From: an uncultured Porphyromonadaceae bacterium
GTDB taxonomy: Bacteria; Bacteroidota; Bacteroidia; Bacteroidales; Muribaculaceae
Length of the DNA: 64,000 nucleotides
Direction: 5' to 3'
Assembly: GCA_900540205.1 (NCBI GenBank)
Contig: UQER01000017.1
Span: 1-64,000 of the forward strand
Shown here one piece after another: positions 51,973 to 61,865 of this stretch (position 1 is the first letter of the stretch; each line of letters opens with the position of its first letter). The notes beneath the pieces were generated by a model. That model did no database searches. It saw nothing but the letters and a program-made list of their open reading frames with translations, and was not told where the DNA came from. Made by a program: the position numbers and the translations under genes.

Positions 51973-52773
51973 ATGAAAGTAGTGCTTCTTGCCGGAGGAT
52001 TCGGATCGCGAATCTCTGAAGAATCCCAATTCAAGCCAAAGCCGATGATTGAAATCGGTGGCATGCCGATTTTGTGGCATATTATGAAAGAATATGCCCA
52101 TTTCGGTCATACCGAGTTTATTATCTGTGCCGGATACCGTCAGGAATACATCAAAGAATGGTTCGCCAATTATTTTTTGCACAACTCCGATGTAACGTTT
52201 GACTACCGTGACAACAAGAACGAGATGACGGTGCATTGCAGCAACTGCGAACCATGGAAAGTGACAGTGGTAGATACCGGATATAACACCATGACAGGAG
52301 GCCGCATCAAACGCATACAACGGTATGTGGGCGATGAACCTTTTTTCATGACGTATGGCGACGGTGTATGCGATGTTGATATAAACAAGCTGCTTGAATT
52401 CCACAAAAGCCATGGCAAAATAGCCACACTTACGGCTGTAAAAATCGCACAGGACAAAGGCGTGCTCAATATCGGTGGCGACAACGCCGTCAAGTCATTC
52501 CGTGAAAAAAACATCAGCGATGGCGCACCAATCAACGCCGGTTATATGGTGCTCGAACCGGCAATATTCGATTACATTGATGGAGATGATTGCGTGTTTG
52601 AACGGAAACCGCTTGAAACTCTGGCCCACCAGGGGGAATTGATGTCGTACATCCACGAAGGATTCTGGCAATGTATGGACAATATCAGGGAAAAAGGGAT
52701 GTTGGAGAAGCTCCTCACTGCCAATGCCGCCCCATGGAAGCGGTGGGAACGCGAGGTACCTAAAGGGTTGTAG
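51973..52773 (+). CDS. rfbF: Glucose-1-phosphate cytidylyltransferase
   Basis: 266 aa. MKVVLLAGGFGSRISEESQFKPKPMIEIGG is the family start, and YGDGVCDVDINKLLEFH holds the metal-binding Asp. It makes CDP-glucose from glucose-1-phosphate and CTP, opening the CDP-deoxysugar branch. It is first of the set with the cupin, rfbG and SDR genes, after a 133-bp gap from the fusion regulator. Confidence 0.96.
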   Translation: MKVVLLAGGFGSRISEESQFKPKPMIEIGGMPILWHIMKEYAHFGHTEFIICAGYRQEYIKEWFANYFLHNSDVTFDYRDNKNEMTVHCSNCEPWKVTVVDTGYNTMTGGRIKRIQRYVGDEPFFMTYGDGVCDVDINKLLEFHKSHGKIATLTAVKIAQDKGVLNIGGDNAVKSFREKNISDGAPINAGYMVLEPAIFDYIDGDDCVFERKPLETLAHQGELMSYIHEGFWQCMDNIREKGMLEKLLTANAAPWKRWEREVPKGL

Positions 52774-52799
52774 TCATATAACGATTTTCAACACTCATT

Positions 52800-53207
52800 A
52801 TGAGCAATATCGAAAATGTCAGAATAATCCCGAGAAAGCTTATCAGCGACAGCCGCGGTTGGTTTCTCAAAGCAATAACGGGAAAGGAAGACAATTTACC
52901 CTCTTATACCGGTGAAGTGTATCTTACAATGGGTACTCCGGGGCAATCAAAGGGAGGGCACTACCATCCAATAGCAAATGAATGGTTTACCCTTATCGAG
53001 GGTAAGGCTCTGTTAAAGCTAAACGACATAGAGACCGGGGAACGAAAAGACATTGAGCTGTCCTTGGAGGCAGCAATTACAGTCTTTATTCCTCATAATG
53101 TAGCGCATCAGATTGATAATTTAGGAGACAACAATTTCATTTTGCTTGCATACACCGACCAACTATACGACCCGTCGGATACGATAGCCTACCACATAGA
53201 CGATTGA
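52800..53207 (+). CDS. Cupin sugar isomerase/epimerase (WxcM/FdtA- or RmlC-like)
   Basis: 135 aa, one RmlC-like jelly roll. GGHYHPIANEWFTLIEGKALLKLND has the His-rich cupin pattern, and FIPHNVAHQIDNLG completes it. Such proteins act on nucleotide-linked 4-keto-6-deoxy sugars as 3,4-ketoisomerases or 3,5-epimerases. Its place between rfbF and rfbG implies CDP-4-keto-6-deoxyglucose as the substrate rather than a dTDP sugar. It lies 26 bp after rfbF and 6 bp before rfbG. Confidence 0.82.
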   Translation: MSNIENVRIIPRKLISDSRGWFLKAITGKEDNLPSYTGEVYLTMGTPGQSKGGHYHPIANEWFTLIEGKALLKLNDIETGERKDIELSLEAAITVFIPHNVAHQIDNLGDNNFILLAYTDQLYDPSDTIAYHIDD

Positions 53208-53213
53208 ATATTT

Positions 53214-54320
53214 ATGACTCTGGATATTTTTGACAACTTTTTCAATGGTAAGCGAGTGCTCGTCACAGGGCACACCGGCTTCAAAGGCTCATGGCTCTCA
53301 ATCTGGCTCCATGAACTGGGTGCCGAAGTAATCGGTCTCGGTCTCGACCCGCTGACTGAACGTGACAATTATGTACTGTCAGGTATCGGAGGGAAAATAG
53401 CGGCCGACATACGTGCCGATATACGCGACGGAGCAAGGATTAAGGAGATATTCGAAGAGTATCAGCCTGAAATAGTGTTCCATCTTGCGGCACAGCCACT
53501 TGTCCGGCTCAGTTACGACATACCAGTTGAGACCTACCAGACCAATGTGATGGGTACAATCAACATCCTTGAGGCCATTCGTTGCACACAGAGCGTCAAA
53601 GTGGGCGTAATGATAACCACCGACAAATGTTACGAAAATAAAGAGCAGATTTGGGGCTACCGCGAGAATGAACCAATGGGGGGATATGACCCGTATTCTT
53701 CATCAAAGGGCGCAGCCGAGATAGCCATTGCATCGTGGCGGCGAAGTTTCTTTAACCCGAAGGATTACGAACGTCACGGCAAATCGATTGCCAGTGTTCG
53801 CGCCGGCAACGTAATCGGAGGGGGTGATTGGGCTCTCGACCGAATAATTCCTGACTGCATCCGCGCACTGGAAGATGGAAAAAACATTGACATACGCAGC
53901 CCCAAGGCTATCCGTCCATGGCAACATGTTCTTGAGCCTCTCGGCGGCTACATGCTTCTGGCAAAAAAAATGTGGGAATCTCCTACGGAATATTGTGAAG
54001 GTTGGAATTTCGGTCCGAGAGCCGAATCAATCTCAACCGTGTGGGAGGTTGCCACAAAAGTCATCAAGCACTATGGCTCAGGCTCACTCCGCGACCTCTC
54101 CGACCCAAACGCACTACACGAAGCGAAGCTTCTTATGCTTGATATCTCCAAGGCCAAATTCCGCCTCGGCTGGGAACCGGTAATGGGCATTGACCGCACG
54201 GTCGGCATGACTGTTGATTGGTACAGACAATATCGCAACGTTGACCCATATGAACTGTGCCGACAGCAGATCGCAGAATATTGCGCCGAGCATGATGATT
54301 TAAATAAGATTACAAAATGA
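53214..54320 (+). CDS. rfbG: CDP-glucose 4,6-dehydratase
   Basis: 368 aa. VLVTGHTGFKGSWLSIWLHELGA is the characteristic Rossmann loop of this branch of the SDR family, with TTDKCYEN and YDPYSSSKGAAE as the active site (YxxxK). It turns CDP-glucose into CDP-4-keto-6-deoxyglucose. It shares a four-base ATGA overlap with the next gene. Confidence 0.95.
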   Translation: MTLDIFDNFFNGKRVLVTGHTGFKGSWLSIWLHELGAEVIGLGLDPLTERDNYVLSGIGGKIAADIRADIRDGARIKEIFEEYQPEIVFHLAAQPLVRLSYDIPVETYQTNVMGTINILEAIRCTQSVKVGVMITTDKCYENKEQIWGYRENEPMGGYDPYSSSKGAAEIAIASWRRSFFNPKDYERHGKSIASVRAGNVIGGGDWALDRIIPDCIRALEDGKNIDIRSPKAIRPWQHVLEPLGGYMLLAKKMWESPTEYCEGWNFGPRAESISTVWEVATKVIKHYGSGSLRDLSDPNALHEAKLLMLDISKAKFRLGWEPVMGIDRTVGMTVDWYRQYRNVDPYELCRQQIAEYCAEHDDLNKITK

Positions 54321-55216
54321 AAGTCTCAATCATAGGCACAAATGGATTCCTGTCAAAGACCATTGCCAAATACTGCAACAGCCATAATTATGAACTGGAC
54401 ATGTATGGCCTTGAGGAACCGCATGGCCACCGGTATGACAATTTTCACAAAGTCGATTTGGTAAACGGGGAAATTGATTATGACAAAATCCTGTCTTCTG
54501 ACATAATAATCAATGCATTCGGAGCCGGCATACAGAGCAATTTGCACGAATCCGCACAATTGATATATGATCTGAATGTCAACGTCCCCATAAAAATCTG
54601 CGATACGTTGCGGCTTCGCGGTTTTAAGGGTATATTCGTATCGTTTGGTTCATATTTTGAAACCGGGAATGTTCCGGGCAGAAAAAAAATCACCGAGGAA
54701 GAACTCTGCAACTCTGTTTGTGATGTACCAAACGACTATGCAGTCTCCAAACGATTGCTCACCCGATTTGTGCAATCATATCCACGGCAGTTTACACACT
54801 GGCACTTTATTATCCCTACGATATATGGTCCGGATGAAAACCCCATGCGCCTTATTCCATACACTATCCACGGCATTCAGAGCGGAGAAGCACTCCATTT
54901 CACCTCCGGGGAACAATGCCGCCAATATATCCCGGTAACGGAAATCCCAAAGATTCTTGCCCTGGCATACCATAAGTGTTTACCCGACGGTATATACAAT
55001 ATAGAAGGAAATGAGACAATGTCCGTCAGAGAAATCGTGACACTCATCTTCAAGACTTTAGGAAAGGAAATACCTTCCGATTGCTTTGGTACAAGCCAAA
55101 GAGCCGATACGGGAATGAAGTATCTTGCACTCGACGGATCCAGACTTTTCAACGCAATCGGCTACAAAGACACCTCGAAATTAGAGGATAATATCAAAGA
55201 TTATCTCGCCCAATAA
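54317..55216 (+). CDS. SDR-family nucleotide-sugar reductase/epimerase
   Basis: 299 aa. The N-terminal Rossmann loop is IIGTNGFLSKTIAKY and the active site reads VSFGSYFE, then YAVSKRLLTRF (YxxxK). It resembles the reductases that finish CDP-deoxysugar synthesis (CDP-abequose or paratose synthase relatives). It is coupled to rfbG by overlap. No RfbH-type 3-dehydrase is present, so the product is more likely a 6-deoxyhexose than a 3,6-dideoxyhexose. This last step is inference. Confidence 0.82.
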   Translation: MKVSIIGTNGFLSKTIAKYCNSHNYELDMYGLEEPHGHRYDNFHKVDLVNGEIDYDKILSSDIIINAFGAGIQSNLHESAQLIYDLNVNVPIKICDTLRLRGFKGIFVSFGSYFETGNVPGRKKITEEELCNSVCDVPNDYAVSKRLLTRFVQSYPRQFTHWHFIIPTIYGPDENPMRLIPYTIHGIQSGEALHFTSGEQCRQYIPVTEIPKILALAYHKCLPDGIYNIEGNETMSVREIVTLIFKTLGKEIPSDCFGTSQRADTGMKYLALDGSRLFNAIGYKDTSKLEDNIKDYLAQ

Positions 55217-55317
55217 ATACGGCACCTTGTTTTTGAGGATTAATCCTGATTCTTACGGGATGTTAAAACGCAAAAGTTTTTAGGCAAATCTGCGCTTGCC
55301 CAGCCAACCATCGAGTA

Positions 55318-56667
55318 ATGAAAGAGACCTTTTTAAAAGCACTTCGGATATTCGGCATTGACGGAGCTATTGCCTATTCATCCTTGGCGCGAATTATCAC
55401 TGCCGCCGGTGGCTTTTTGACCATCTTTATCATAGCGTTAAGCCTCTCAAAAGTTGAGCAAGGTTATTACTATACGTTCGGCAGCATTCTGGCTCTGCAG
55501 ATATTTTTCGAGCTTGGTCTTGGTGGCATCATAGTGCAATATGTAGCCTATGAAGCCGCGAAAATCAAGGTCAACGACAATAAGCAGTTAGAGGGTCCGC
55601 AGTATAATTTATCCCGGCTCAGTTCATTATTCAATTTATTTATCCGCTGGTATGGCGTTATCAGCATACTCTTTTTTATCGCTGTTGCAATCGGTGGGAT
55701 ACTCTTTTTTAGACACAACTCGCAAAACGCTGATATTTCATGGGAATCTCCCTGGATAATGCTTTGCTTGTTTACCGCTATAAATCTGATGATTAGTCCT
55801 ATAATAGCCTTCATAGAGGGAATGGGGCAAGTGAAATCCATTGCAAAAATGAGATTTATAGCCACGTCTCTATCCCTGATTTGTGGCTGGACAGCACTTA
55901 TTGGCGGAGCAGGGCTGTACGCTCCCGCTATAAGAACCATATCATCCTTGGCTATAAGCATTTATTTTGTTTTACGAATTCACCGGCATCTTATCACCGG
56001 CATATGGCATCAACCTAAGGAAGAATGCATCTCTTATCGCAAAGAAATATTTCCATATCAATGGAGAATTGCATTAAGTTGGATGAGCGGTTACTTCATC
56101 TTCCAACTCTTCAATCCGGTTTTGTTCGCTTATTGCGGAGCTTCTGTAGCAGGACAGATGGGAATGACACTCACTGCTCTAAATGGCATTTTCTCTTTAG
56201 TTCTGAGTTGGACAAGCACCAAAGTGCCGATGTGGTCAAAATATATATCGTTAAAAGATTATCCCGTGCTGGATGCATCGGTTTCTTCCACACTGCGTCA
56301 ATCCTCATTAGTCTGCTTTATTTGCCTGTGTATATTTTGGGGATTCCTTTATGCGCTTGACATCATGCATATTGGGCTGGCGGCTCGATTTATATCCCTG
56401 ACACTTGCCATTCTTCTTGGAAGCACCATCTTCATTAACAATATCATCAACATATGGGCCACCTATCTGCGATGTCATAAAAAAGAGCCGTTCCTGATTC
56501 AGGCCGTCATTGTCGGCATCTGCTGTGCAATATCAACCATCCTTGGCGCCAAATTCTTCGGGTTGGATGGCGTTGTTGACGGCTACACCATGGTGGTATT
56601 TTTCATAAGTCTTCCTATTAGTTTTTACATCTTTCAATCTAAACGCAGACTCTATCATGGACAATAA
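55318..56667 (+). CDS. Wzx-type polysaccharide flippase
   Basis: 449 aa with 12 or more hydrophobic helices, start MKETFLKALRIFGIDGAIAY. It belongs to the MATE-like polysaccharide export family and would flip the lipid-linked repeat unit across the inner membrane. GC content falls clearly from here on compared with rfb genes, fitting horizontal exchange. Its last 11 bp overlap the next gene. Confidence 0.88.
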   Translation: MKETFLKALRIFGIDGAIAYSSLARIITAAGGFLTIFIIALSLSKVEQGYYYTFGSILALQIFFELGLGGIIVQYVAYEAAKIKVNDNKQLEGPQYNLSRLSSLFNLFIRWYGVISILFFIAVAIGGILFFRHNSQNADISWESPWIMLCLFTAINLMISPIIAFIEGMGQVKSIAKMRFIATSLSLICGWTALIGGAGLYAPAIRTISSLAISIYFVLRIHRHLITGIWHQPKEECISYRKEIFPYQWRIALSWMSGYFIFQLFNPVLFAYCGASVAGQMGMTLTALNGIFSLVLSWTSTKVPMWSKYISLKDYPVLDASVSSTLRQSSLVCFICLCIFWGFLYALDIMHIGLAARFISLTLAILLGSTIFINNIINIWATYLRCHKKEPFLIQAVIVGICCAISTILGAKFFGLDGVVDGYTMVVFFISLPISFYIFQSKRRLYHGQ

Positions 56668-57577
56668 GCCTCTATTATCCATCTGCATCCCAACATATAA
56701 TCGGGCGCTATTCCTTGACGAATGCATAAAACAAATTTCATCTCAGATCAATGATGAAGGCCTGGAAGGAACAATCGAACTTCTTGTTTCCGATAATCAC
56801 TCTACCGACAATACACCTGACATTGTAAAAAAGCACATTCAAGCCGGTGCGAAAATTAGATATTTTCGCAATGAGAAAAATCTTGGTATGGATGGAAATT
56901 TTGTCAATTGTTTCAAAAATGCAACTGGCAATTTCATATGGCTGCTCGGAGATGATGATTATCTTATGGGCGGAGCATTAAAACTCATTATGGAGCGACT
57001 TGGCGACCAATCCATAGGACTCGTTCACTTAAAAACAGGCAATCATTCCAACGGAATCATCGAATATTCCAATGCAGAAAAGTTTCTTTGTGATGTCAGC
57101 TTTTGGATAACATTTATTTCCGGCAACATTGTCAATTCAAAATTCATCCGAAATTTTGAGTTTGAAAAATATTCCGGTACTTTATTTTCTCAAGTACCAT
57201 TATATATGACAGCTGCCAACAGTAGTCCCAAAAATGAATTGATAGATTATCCGATACTTGATGGAGGGAAAGATGCTAAGAACAATGGCGGTTATAATCT
57301 TTACGAGGTATTTATTATCAATTACCTTGGCATATGGAAAGAACAGATGAATTTTTATCCTGATTTCAAAAAGATATATGCTCAAGAAAAAATTAAAATA
57401 TTCAAAGGGCTGATTGTAAATCGTATCATACAGGATTTTATATTCCAAAATAATGGAAATTTTAAAAAAGATGGTGCCTTTCGAATTATCCTGAATTATT
57501 ATGGTGGTATGCCACATGCATGGTATTATCTTATAAAAGAATGCGCCACAACTATACTCAGGAAACTCGGCTTTTAA
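56657..57577 (+). CDS. Family 2 glycosyltransferase
   Basis: 306 aa. LLSICIPTYNRALFLDECI is the GT2 start, VSDNHSTDNT is the nucleotide-sugar site, and WLLGDDDYLMGGAL holds the DxD metal site. It would add one sugar of the repeat unit from the cytoplasmic side. It overlaps the flippase stop. Confidence 0.92.
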   Translation: MDNKPLLSICIPTYNRALFLDECIKQISSQINDEGLEGTIELLVSDNHSTDNTPDIVKKHIQAGAKIRYFRNEKNLGMDGNFVNCFKNATGNFIWLLGDDDYLMGGALKLIMERLGDQSIGLVHLKTGNHSNGIIEYSNAEKFLCDVSFWITFISGNIVNSKFIRNFEFEKYSGTLFSQVPLYMTAANSSPKNELIDYPILDGGKDAKNNGGYNLYEVFIINYLGIWKEQMNFYPDFKKIYAQEKIKIFKGLIVNRIIQDFIFQNNGNFKKDGAFRIILNYYGGMPHAWYYLIKECATTILRKLGF

Positions 57578-57615
57578 AGAATGACAATTACGCGGATTAT
57601 TCGATAACAACAGAT

Positions 57616-58245
57616 ATGTTGATGCTAAAACGAATAGTTAAAAGCTGCATCCAGTTCACAATCTCAGTCGCAGCAGCATTATTGGGATGGTTAAAAAAAC
57701 TAAGGCCTCTATATATCTATATCTATTCTGCATGGATTTGTAAAATATATGGATTTAAAAGTCTTACGTTCTCACCAAATATCTCAAGAATATTACATCC
57801 CGAATGTATGAATATAGGAGCAAAATCAACATTCGGTCGCATGGCAGTCCTAACAGTATGGGCAGAATATCAAGGAGAACACTTCGCCCCACGACTTAAT
57901 ATTGGCGAAAAATGTAATTTCGGTGATTTCATACATATAACAACAATAAACAACATCACACTCGGCAACAACGTGCTCACAGGTCGGTGGGTCACTATTA
58001 CCGATAACAGTCATGGTACAACAAATCTTGAATCATTAAAAATTCCGCCAACTGAGCGCTCGTTGTATTCAAAAGGGCCTGTGATTATCGGAAACGACGT
58101 CTGGATTGGCGACAAGGCCACGATTCTTCCCGGTGTTACCATCGGCGATGGAGCTGTCATAGCCGCAAATTCTGTAGTAACTAAAGACGTTGCACCCTAT
58201 ACTGTTGTTGCAGGTAACCCCATACATGTTATAAAAACGAATTGA
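57616..58245 (+). CDS. Left-handed beta-helix O-acetyltransferase (WcaF/CysE-like)
   Basis: 209 aa from ATG 57616 (MLMLKRIVKSCIQF). An N-terminal hydrophobic segment is followed by hexapeptide repeats, e.g. IGNDVWIGDKATILPGVTIGD and then IAANSVVTKDVAPYTVVAGNP. DNSHGTT holds the catalytic His of this group. It probably acetylates a sugar of the surface polysaccharide. It starts 38 bp after the GT2 gene and ends just before the WbsX-type gene. Confidence 0.88.
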   Translation: MLMLKRIVKSCIQFTISVAAALLGWLKKLRPLYIYIYSAWICKIYGFKSLTFSPNISRILHPECMNIGAKSTFGRMAVLTVWAEYQGEHFAPRLNIGEKCNFGDFIHITTINNITLGNNVLTGRWVTITDNSHGTTNLESLKIPPTERSLYSKGPVIIGNDVWIGDKATILPGVTIGDGAVIAANSVVTKDVAPYTVVAGNPIHVIKTN

Positions 58246-58248
58246 CAT

Positions 58249-59358
58249 ATGACCACACCAAAAATCATAGCAATGTATCTTCCTCAATTTCATATCATTC
58301 CTGAAAATGACAGATTTTGGGGCAAAGGCTTCACTGACTGGCAGACTGTAAGAAACGCACAATCTCTTTTTGAAGGACATTTACAGCCAAATGTACCGCT
58401 TAATAAATACTACTATGATTTGTCACAAAAAGAGTCTGTCGAATGGCAATGTAGATTAGCATATAAATATGGAATATATGGTTTTGGAGTCTACCATTAT
58501 TGGTTTAATGATGATACTAATCTTCTAACCAAACCAGCAGAAATAATGAGAGACAGCGACTCTATTAAAACAAAATATTTTTTCACATGGGATAATTGCA
58601 GCTGGGTGAGAAGTTGGAGTAACGTTAGTGGAAATGATTGGTCACCATTGGCAGATGCACAAATAAAAAAGGCGGGACCAAAAGTTCTTGTGCCATATAT
58701 TATTGGAGAAGAGAAAAATTGGAAAAAACACTATAACTATCTCAAATCGCATTTTAATTCTAAAAATTATTTAAAAATCAACAACAAGCCAGTGTTCGCA
58801 ATTATCAATTATAATGAAGATATTGATAAGATGTGTAAATACTTGGATTTATTAGCAAAAAGAGACGGTTACAACGGCATTTTTTTCATATTTAAATATA
58901 AGTTATTTACACGCTACCCCAAAGGAATATATCTATATAACTATGAACCGCACTTTTCTGCTTGGGGAAATATCAACTTTTGGACTAGAATCAAAAATGC
59001 CATAATACGCAGACTTAAAATAGAGAAAGAGATTTACTATTACGATTACGACAAGACTTGGAAAGATGTACTGGAAAATGCCGCCAAACATTCTGAATCC
59101 AACTTTTTCCATGGAGCCTTTGTTGGATATGATGATACTCCAAGACGAGGCAAAAAAAGATCAAGAATCGTAATTAATCGCGCTCCTGAAAAATTCGAGA
59201 AATATCTCTCAAACCTTCTATATATCAGCAAAAAGCAGGGCAAAGAGCTAATATTTCTAACTGCTTGGAATGAATGGAGTGAAGGAGCCTATCTTGAACC
59301 AGATGAACGGAATTCTTATTCTTATTTGGAGGCTATCAAAAAAGCGATTAGCAACTAA
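58249..59358 (+). CDS. WbsX-type (GH99-like) polysaccharide biosynthesis protein
   Basis: 369 aa, AT-rich. IIAMYLPQFHIIPENDRFWGKGFTDWQTVRNA is the family signature, and FLTAWNEWSEGAYLEPD is its C-terminal motif. These proteins are common in O-antigen and capsule clusters and share the fold of GH99 enzymes; the exact reaction is not settled. It starts 4 bp after the acetyltransferase stop. Confidence 0.92.
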   Translation: MTTPKIIAMYLPQFHIIPENDRFWGKGFTDWQTVRNAQSLFEGHLQPNVPLNKYYYDLSQKESVEWQCRLAYKYGIYGFGVYHYWFNDDTNLLTKPAEIMRDSDSIKTKYFFTWDNCSWVRSWSNVSGNDWSPLADAQIKKAGPKVLVPYIIGEEKNWKKHYNYLKSHFNSKNYLKINNKPVFAIINYNEDIDKMCKYLDLLAKRDGYNGIFFIFKYKLFTRYPKGIYLYNYEPHFSAWGNINFWTRIKNAIIRRLKIEKEIYYYDYDKTWKDVLENAAKHSESNFFHGAFVGYDDTPRRGKKRSRIVINRAPEKFEKYLSNLLYISKKQGKELIFLTAWNEWSEGAYLEPDERNSYSYLEAIKKAISN

Positions 59359-59434
59359 ATTACTATACATTTATCACAAGTAATCACAACCCTACTCTCA
59401 ACTGGCAAGTAATCACAACTTAATTAATTGACTG
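59359..59434. other. Short gap with direct repeats before the polymerase gene
   Basis: AAGTAATCACAAC occurs at 59378-59390 and 59407-59419, 29 bases apart. The meaning is unknown. Confidence 0.4.
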
Positions 59435-60571
59435 GTGACATACGCGTATCCATACATCATAGTGGCAGGACTGCTAACATTCTTTTATATCGGAGAATGC
59501 GGCAGAATAAAAGGATTATCACCACGTAAATCAATCAATTGTGCATATTTGTTGATGCTGATTTTTATAGGATTACGTGGATTTGTACTAACGGATTTCA
59601 TTAACTATTATGACCTCTATAATAATATTCCCCCGCTTTCAAAATTAGATTTATCTAATTTTGTACGGGTTGAGCCAGGGTTTGCACTGTACACCTCAAT
59701 AATTAAAACGATAGGATTCAATTATTTTGGATGGGTATTTATCAATACTCTCATCGATTTAGTCGTGTTCCGATATATCTTTAAGAACTATAGCCCTTCA
59801 CTTGTTCTTCCATTAATCTGCATGATGGCATTTCAAGGCATCCTAATTGAATTCAATCTTTATCGAAACATCAAAGCCATTGAGATGTTCTTACTTTCTT
59901 TCCATTATCTGACAAAACGACAATTCTTACCGTATTTATTTCTAAATTTAATAGGTTTATCTTTTCATAATTCTGCTGTAATATATATACCATTATACTT
60001 TATTTTAACAATTAAAATCAATCAAATTATAGTATGGTGCATCATCGTTTTTACAAATATAATATATTTATGTCACATAAGTGTCATCAGCGATATAATC
60101 AATAACATTTCATTTATGCAACTCCTGAATGGCTATGAGAAACTTATGAACTACGCTGCCTCTTCAGAAGCTAAAACATTCTCTATCGGATTCATTGAGC
60201 GAACATTTGCAATAATTATATTTACTGTTTTCAGAAAGAGATTGACTCAAAAGCATTCGTATTATAATGTATTCTACAATTGTTACTTAATATTTTATTC
60301 AAGCTTCTTGCTGTTTTATGAAATTCCAGTGTTTGTGCAACGTATACCTGCCTTATTCTCGTTTTCATATTGGATTCTTTATCCAGGCGTAATATATTTA
60401 CATTACAGATGGCGTCAAGTAATTAATATTTCTATTTCGCTTCTGTTATTATTAAAAATTTATGCATCCCATGCCGACCCGTTCTACAAATATGAAAACA
60501 TTTTATGGAATAATGTGGATTATCAAAAAGCATATAATAGGACTACAATACTAATGACAAACGCCTACTAA
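59435..60571 (+). CDS. EpsG/Wzy-like polysaccharide polymerase
   Basis: 378 aa from GTG 59435. About ten hydrophobic helices, with the conserved RVEPGFALYTSIIKT (R/E/G) region after the second helices typical of EpsG-type polymerases, and AFQGILIEFNLYRNIKAIEMFLL. It would join flipped repeat units in the periplasm. It is strongly AT-rich. Only a GTG start is available near the first helix. Confidence 0.8.
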   Translation: MTYAYPYIIVAGLLTFFYIGECGRIKGLSPRKSINCAYLLMLIFIGLRGFVLTDFINYYDLYNNIPPLSKLDLSNFVRVEPGFALYTSIIKTIGFNYFGWVFINTLIDLVVFRYIFKNYSPSLVLPLICMMAFQGILIEFNLYRNIKAIEMFLLSFHYLTKRQFLPYLFLNLIGLSFHNSAVIYIPLYFILTIKINQIIVWCIIVFTNIIYLCHISVISDIINNISFMQLLNGYEKLMNYAASSEAKTFSIGFIERTFAIIIFTVFRKRLTQKHSYYNVFYNCYLIFYSSFLLFYEIPVFVQRIPALFSFSYWILYPGVIYLHYRWRQVINISISLLLLLKIYASHADPFYKYENILWNNVDYQKAYNRTTILMTNAY

Positions 60572-60809
60572 TTTGAATAATCGAAAAAACTCTAATGCAA
60601 TAAATTCATTCATCGATCGCTTAAAGTCATCCTCTCATCATAAACGAAATGTTGCATTCTCCTAATATACATTATACTTATCCTCTCCCGGTAAAAACCA
60701 TCACCGGAAGTCATAAATATGAAAATCTGCTGCGAGCGATTTTTTCAAAGAAATTTACTCTGAGGCTTAAATCTTTATCCGCATAATAACAGATTGAAAT
60801 CGCCTGCAT
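60572..60809. other. Gap within the polysaccharide cluster
   Basis: 238 bp, AT-rich, no gene or clear hairpin seen. It separates the AT-rich flippase-polymerase block from the more GC-rich glycosyltransferase block and may mark a recombination joint. Confidence 0.4.
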
Positions 60810-61865
60810 ATGCCAAAGATATTGATACAATATAACCGATGGGGCAAAGTGGTTACAGGTGGACATGTCTATGAAGATAACCTGTACAGATGGCTCAAGG
60901 AGGATGGTGTGGAGATTGACCGCCAGTCGGCCGATGCCGGAATGTCTCGGGTGCTCAAATTGTTTTACCCGTTGGCGCATCTCCGCTTGCTGCGTCACAT
61001 GAAAGGTTACAACCTCATTGTGTTTAACAGTGTTTGTGCGCCATATTTTCTACTATTATTATGGGCGTTACGACTCACGACGCGGAAAAAGACTGTGGCC
61101 ATACATCATCATTTCATGAACAATGAGTTTAAAGGATTTAAACATTATTTGTATCGCTTTTGGGAGCACACATTCCTGAAATCAGCCCATGTCATTCTGA
61201 CACCGTCGCCTTACATCCTCTCATTGTGTCAACAACACTTTCCCCGGAAAAAGGCTATATGTCTGCCGATTCCGTTTACCACGGATGAGACATTGAATGC
61301 CAGCCCGCAAAAAGGCGCGTTGGTCTATGTGGGCACTGTGGAGCCGCGCAAGGGGTTGGTTTATCTTATCGAAGCGCTCACGGAGCTCAAAAAACGAGGC
61401 TACGATTATTCACTGACCATTATCGGCAAAACCATCGATGCCGGATACAAAACCACCTTGGACAGAATGATAGAAGACGCCGACATAAAGGTGCGTTTCA
61501 CCGGCTTTATCGATATGGATGAAAAGAAGCAAATTTTGTCGGCAGCCGATGTATTTGTGTTCCCGTCGATGCTGGAAGGTTATGGAATGGTGCTTTGTGA
61601 AGCGATGGCATGCGGATTGCCGGTGGTATGTTTCAACAACTCAGCAATGCCGTTTACCGTGCACACCGGCGACAATGGCATTCTTGTGCCAAACAAGGAT
61701 TCTATGCAGTTTGCCGATGCTGTGGAGCGCATAGTTGAAAACAGAGCACTGCGTGACACGCTTTCCAAAGGAGCACGCAGTTATGCCGCCACACTGTTAA
61801 CCCCTGAAAAATTCAGACTCAAAGCGAAAGATTTATTTTTAACTCTGGCAAACTGTGACGACTAA
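60810..61865 (+). CDS. Family 4 glycosyltransferase
   Basis: 351 aa. The GT-B fold is seen in the C-terminal ALVYVGTVEPRKGLVYLIEAL and the donor-site motif VFPSMLEGYGMVLCEAMACGLPVV (E-x7-E). The N-terminal domain includes LRLTTRKKTVAIHHHFMN. It would add a sugar to the lipid-linked repeat unit. Its 3' end overlaps the next start by 11 bp. Confidence 0.92.
   Translation: MPKILIQYNRWGKVVTGGHVYEDNLYRWLKEDGVEIDRQSADAGMSRVLKLFYPLAHLRLLRHMKGYNLIVFNSVCAPYFLLLLWALRLTTRKKTVAIHHHFMNNEFKGFKHYLYRFWEHTFLKSAHVILTPSPYILSLCQQHFPRKKAICLPIPFTTDETLNASPQKGALVYVGTVEPRKGLVYLIEALTELKKRGYDYSLTIIGKTIDAGYKTTLDRMIEDADIKVRFTGFIDMDEKKQILSAADVFVFPSMLEGYGMVLCEAMACGLPVVCFNNSAMPFTVHTGDNGILVPNKDSMQFADAVERIVENRALRDTLSKGARSYAATLLTPEKFRLKAKDLFLTLANCDD

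Noticed and set aside
50898..52064. 388-codon minus-strand frame opposite the fusion regulator
   Set aside because: Gly/Val/Glu-rich repeats without family pattern, caused by CCC/ACC-rich plus-strand codons; it also runs into rfbF.
59378..59419. Start of a CRISPR or tandem array
   Set aside because: Only two 13-bp copies 29 bases apart with no further units; no CRISPR array is seen anywhere in the window.
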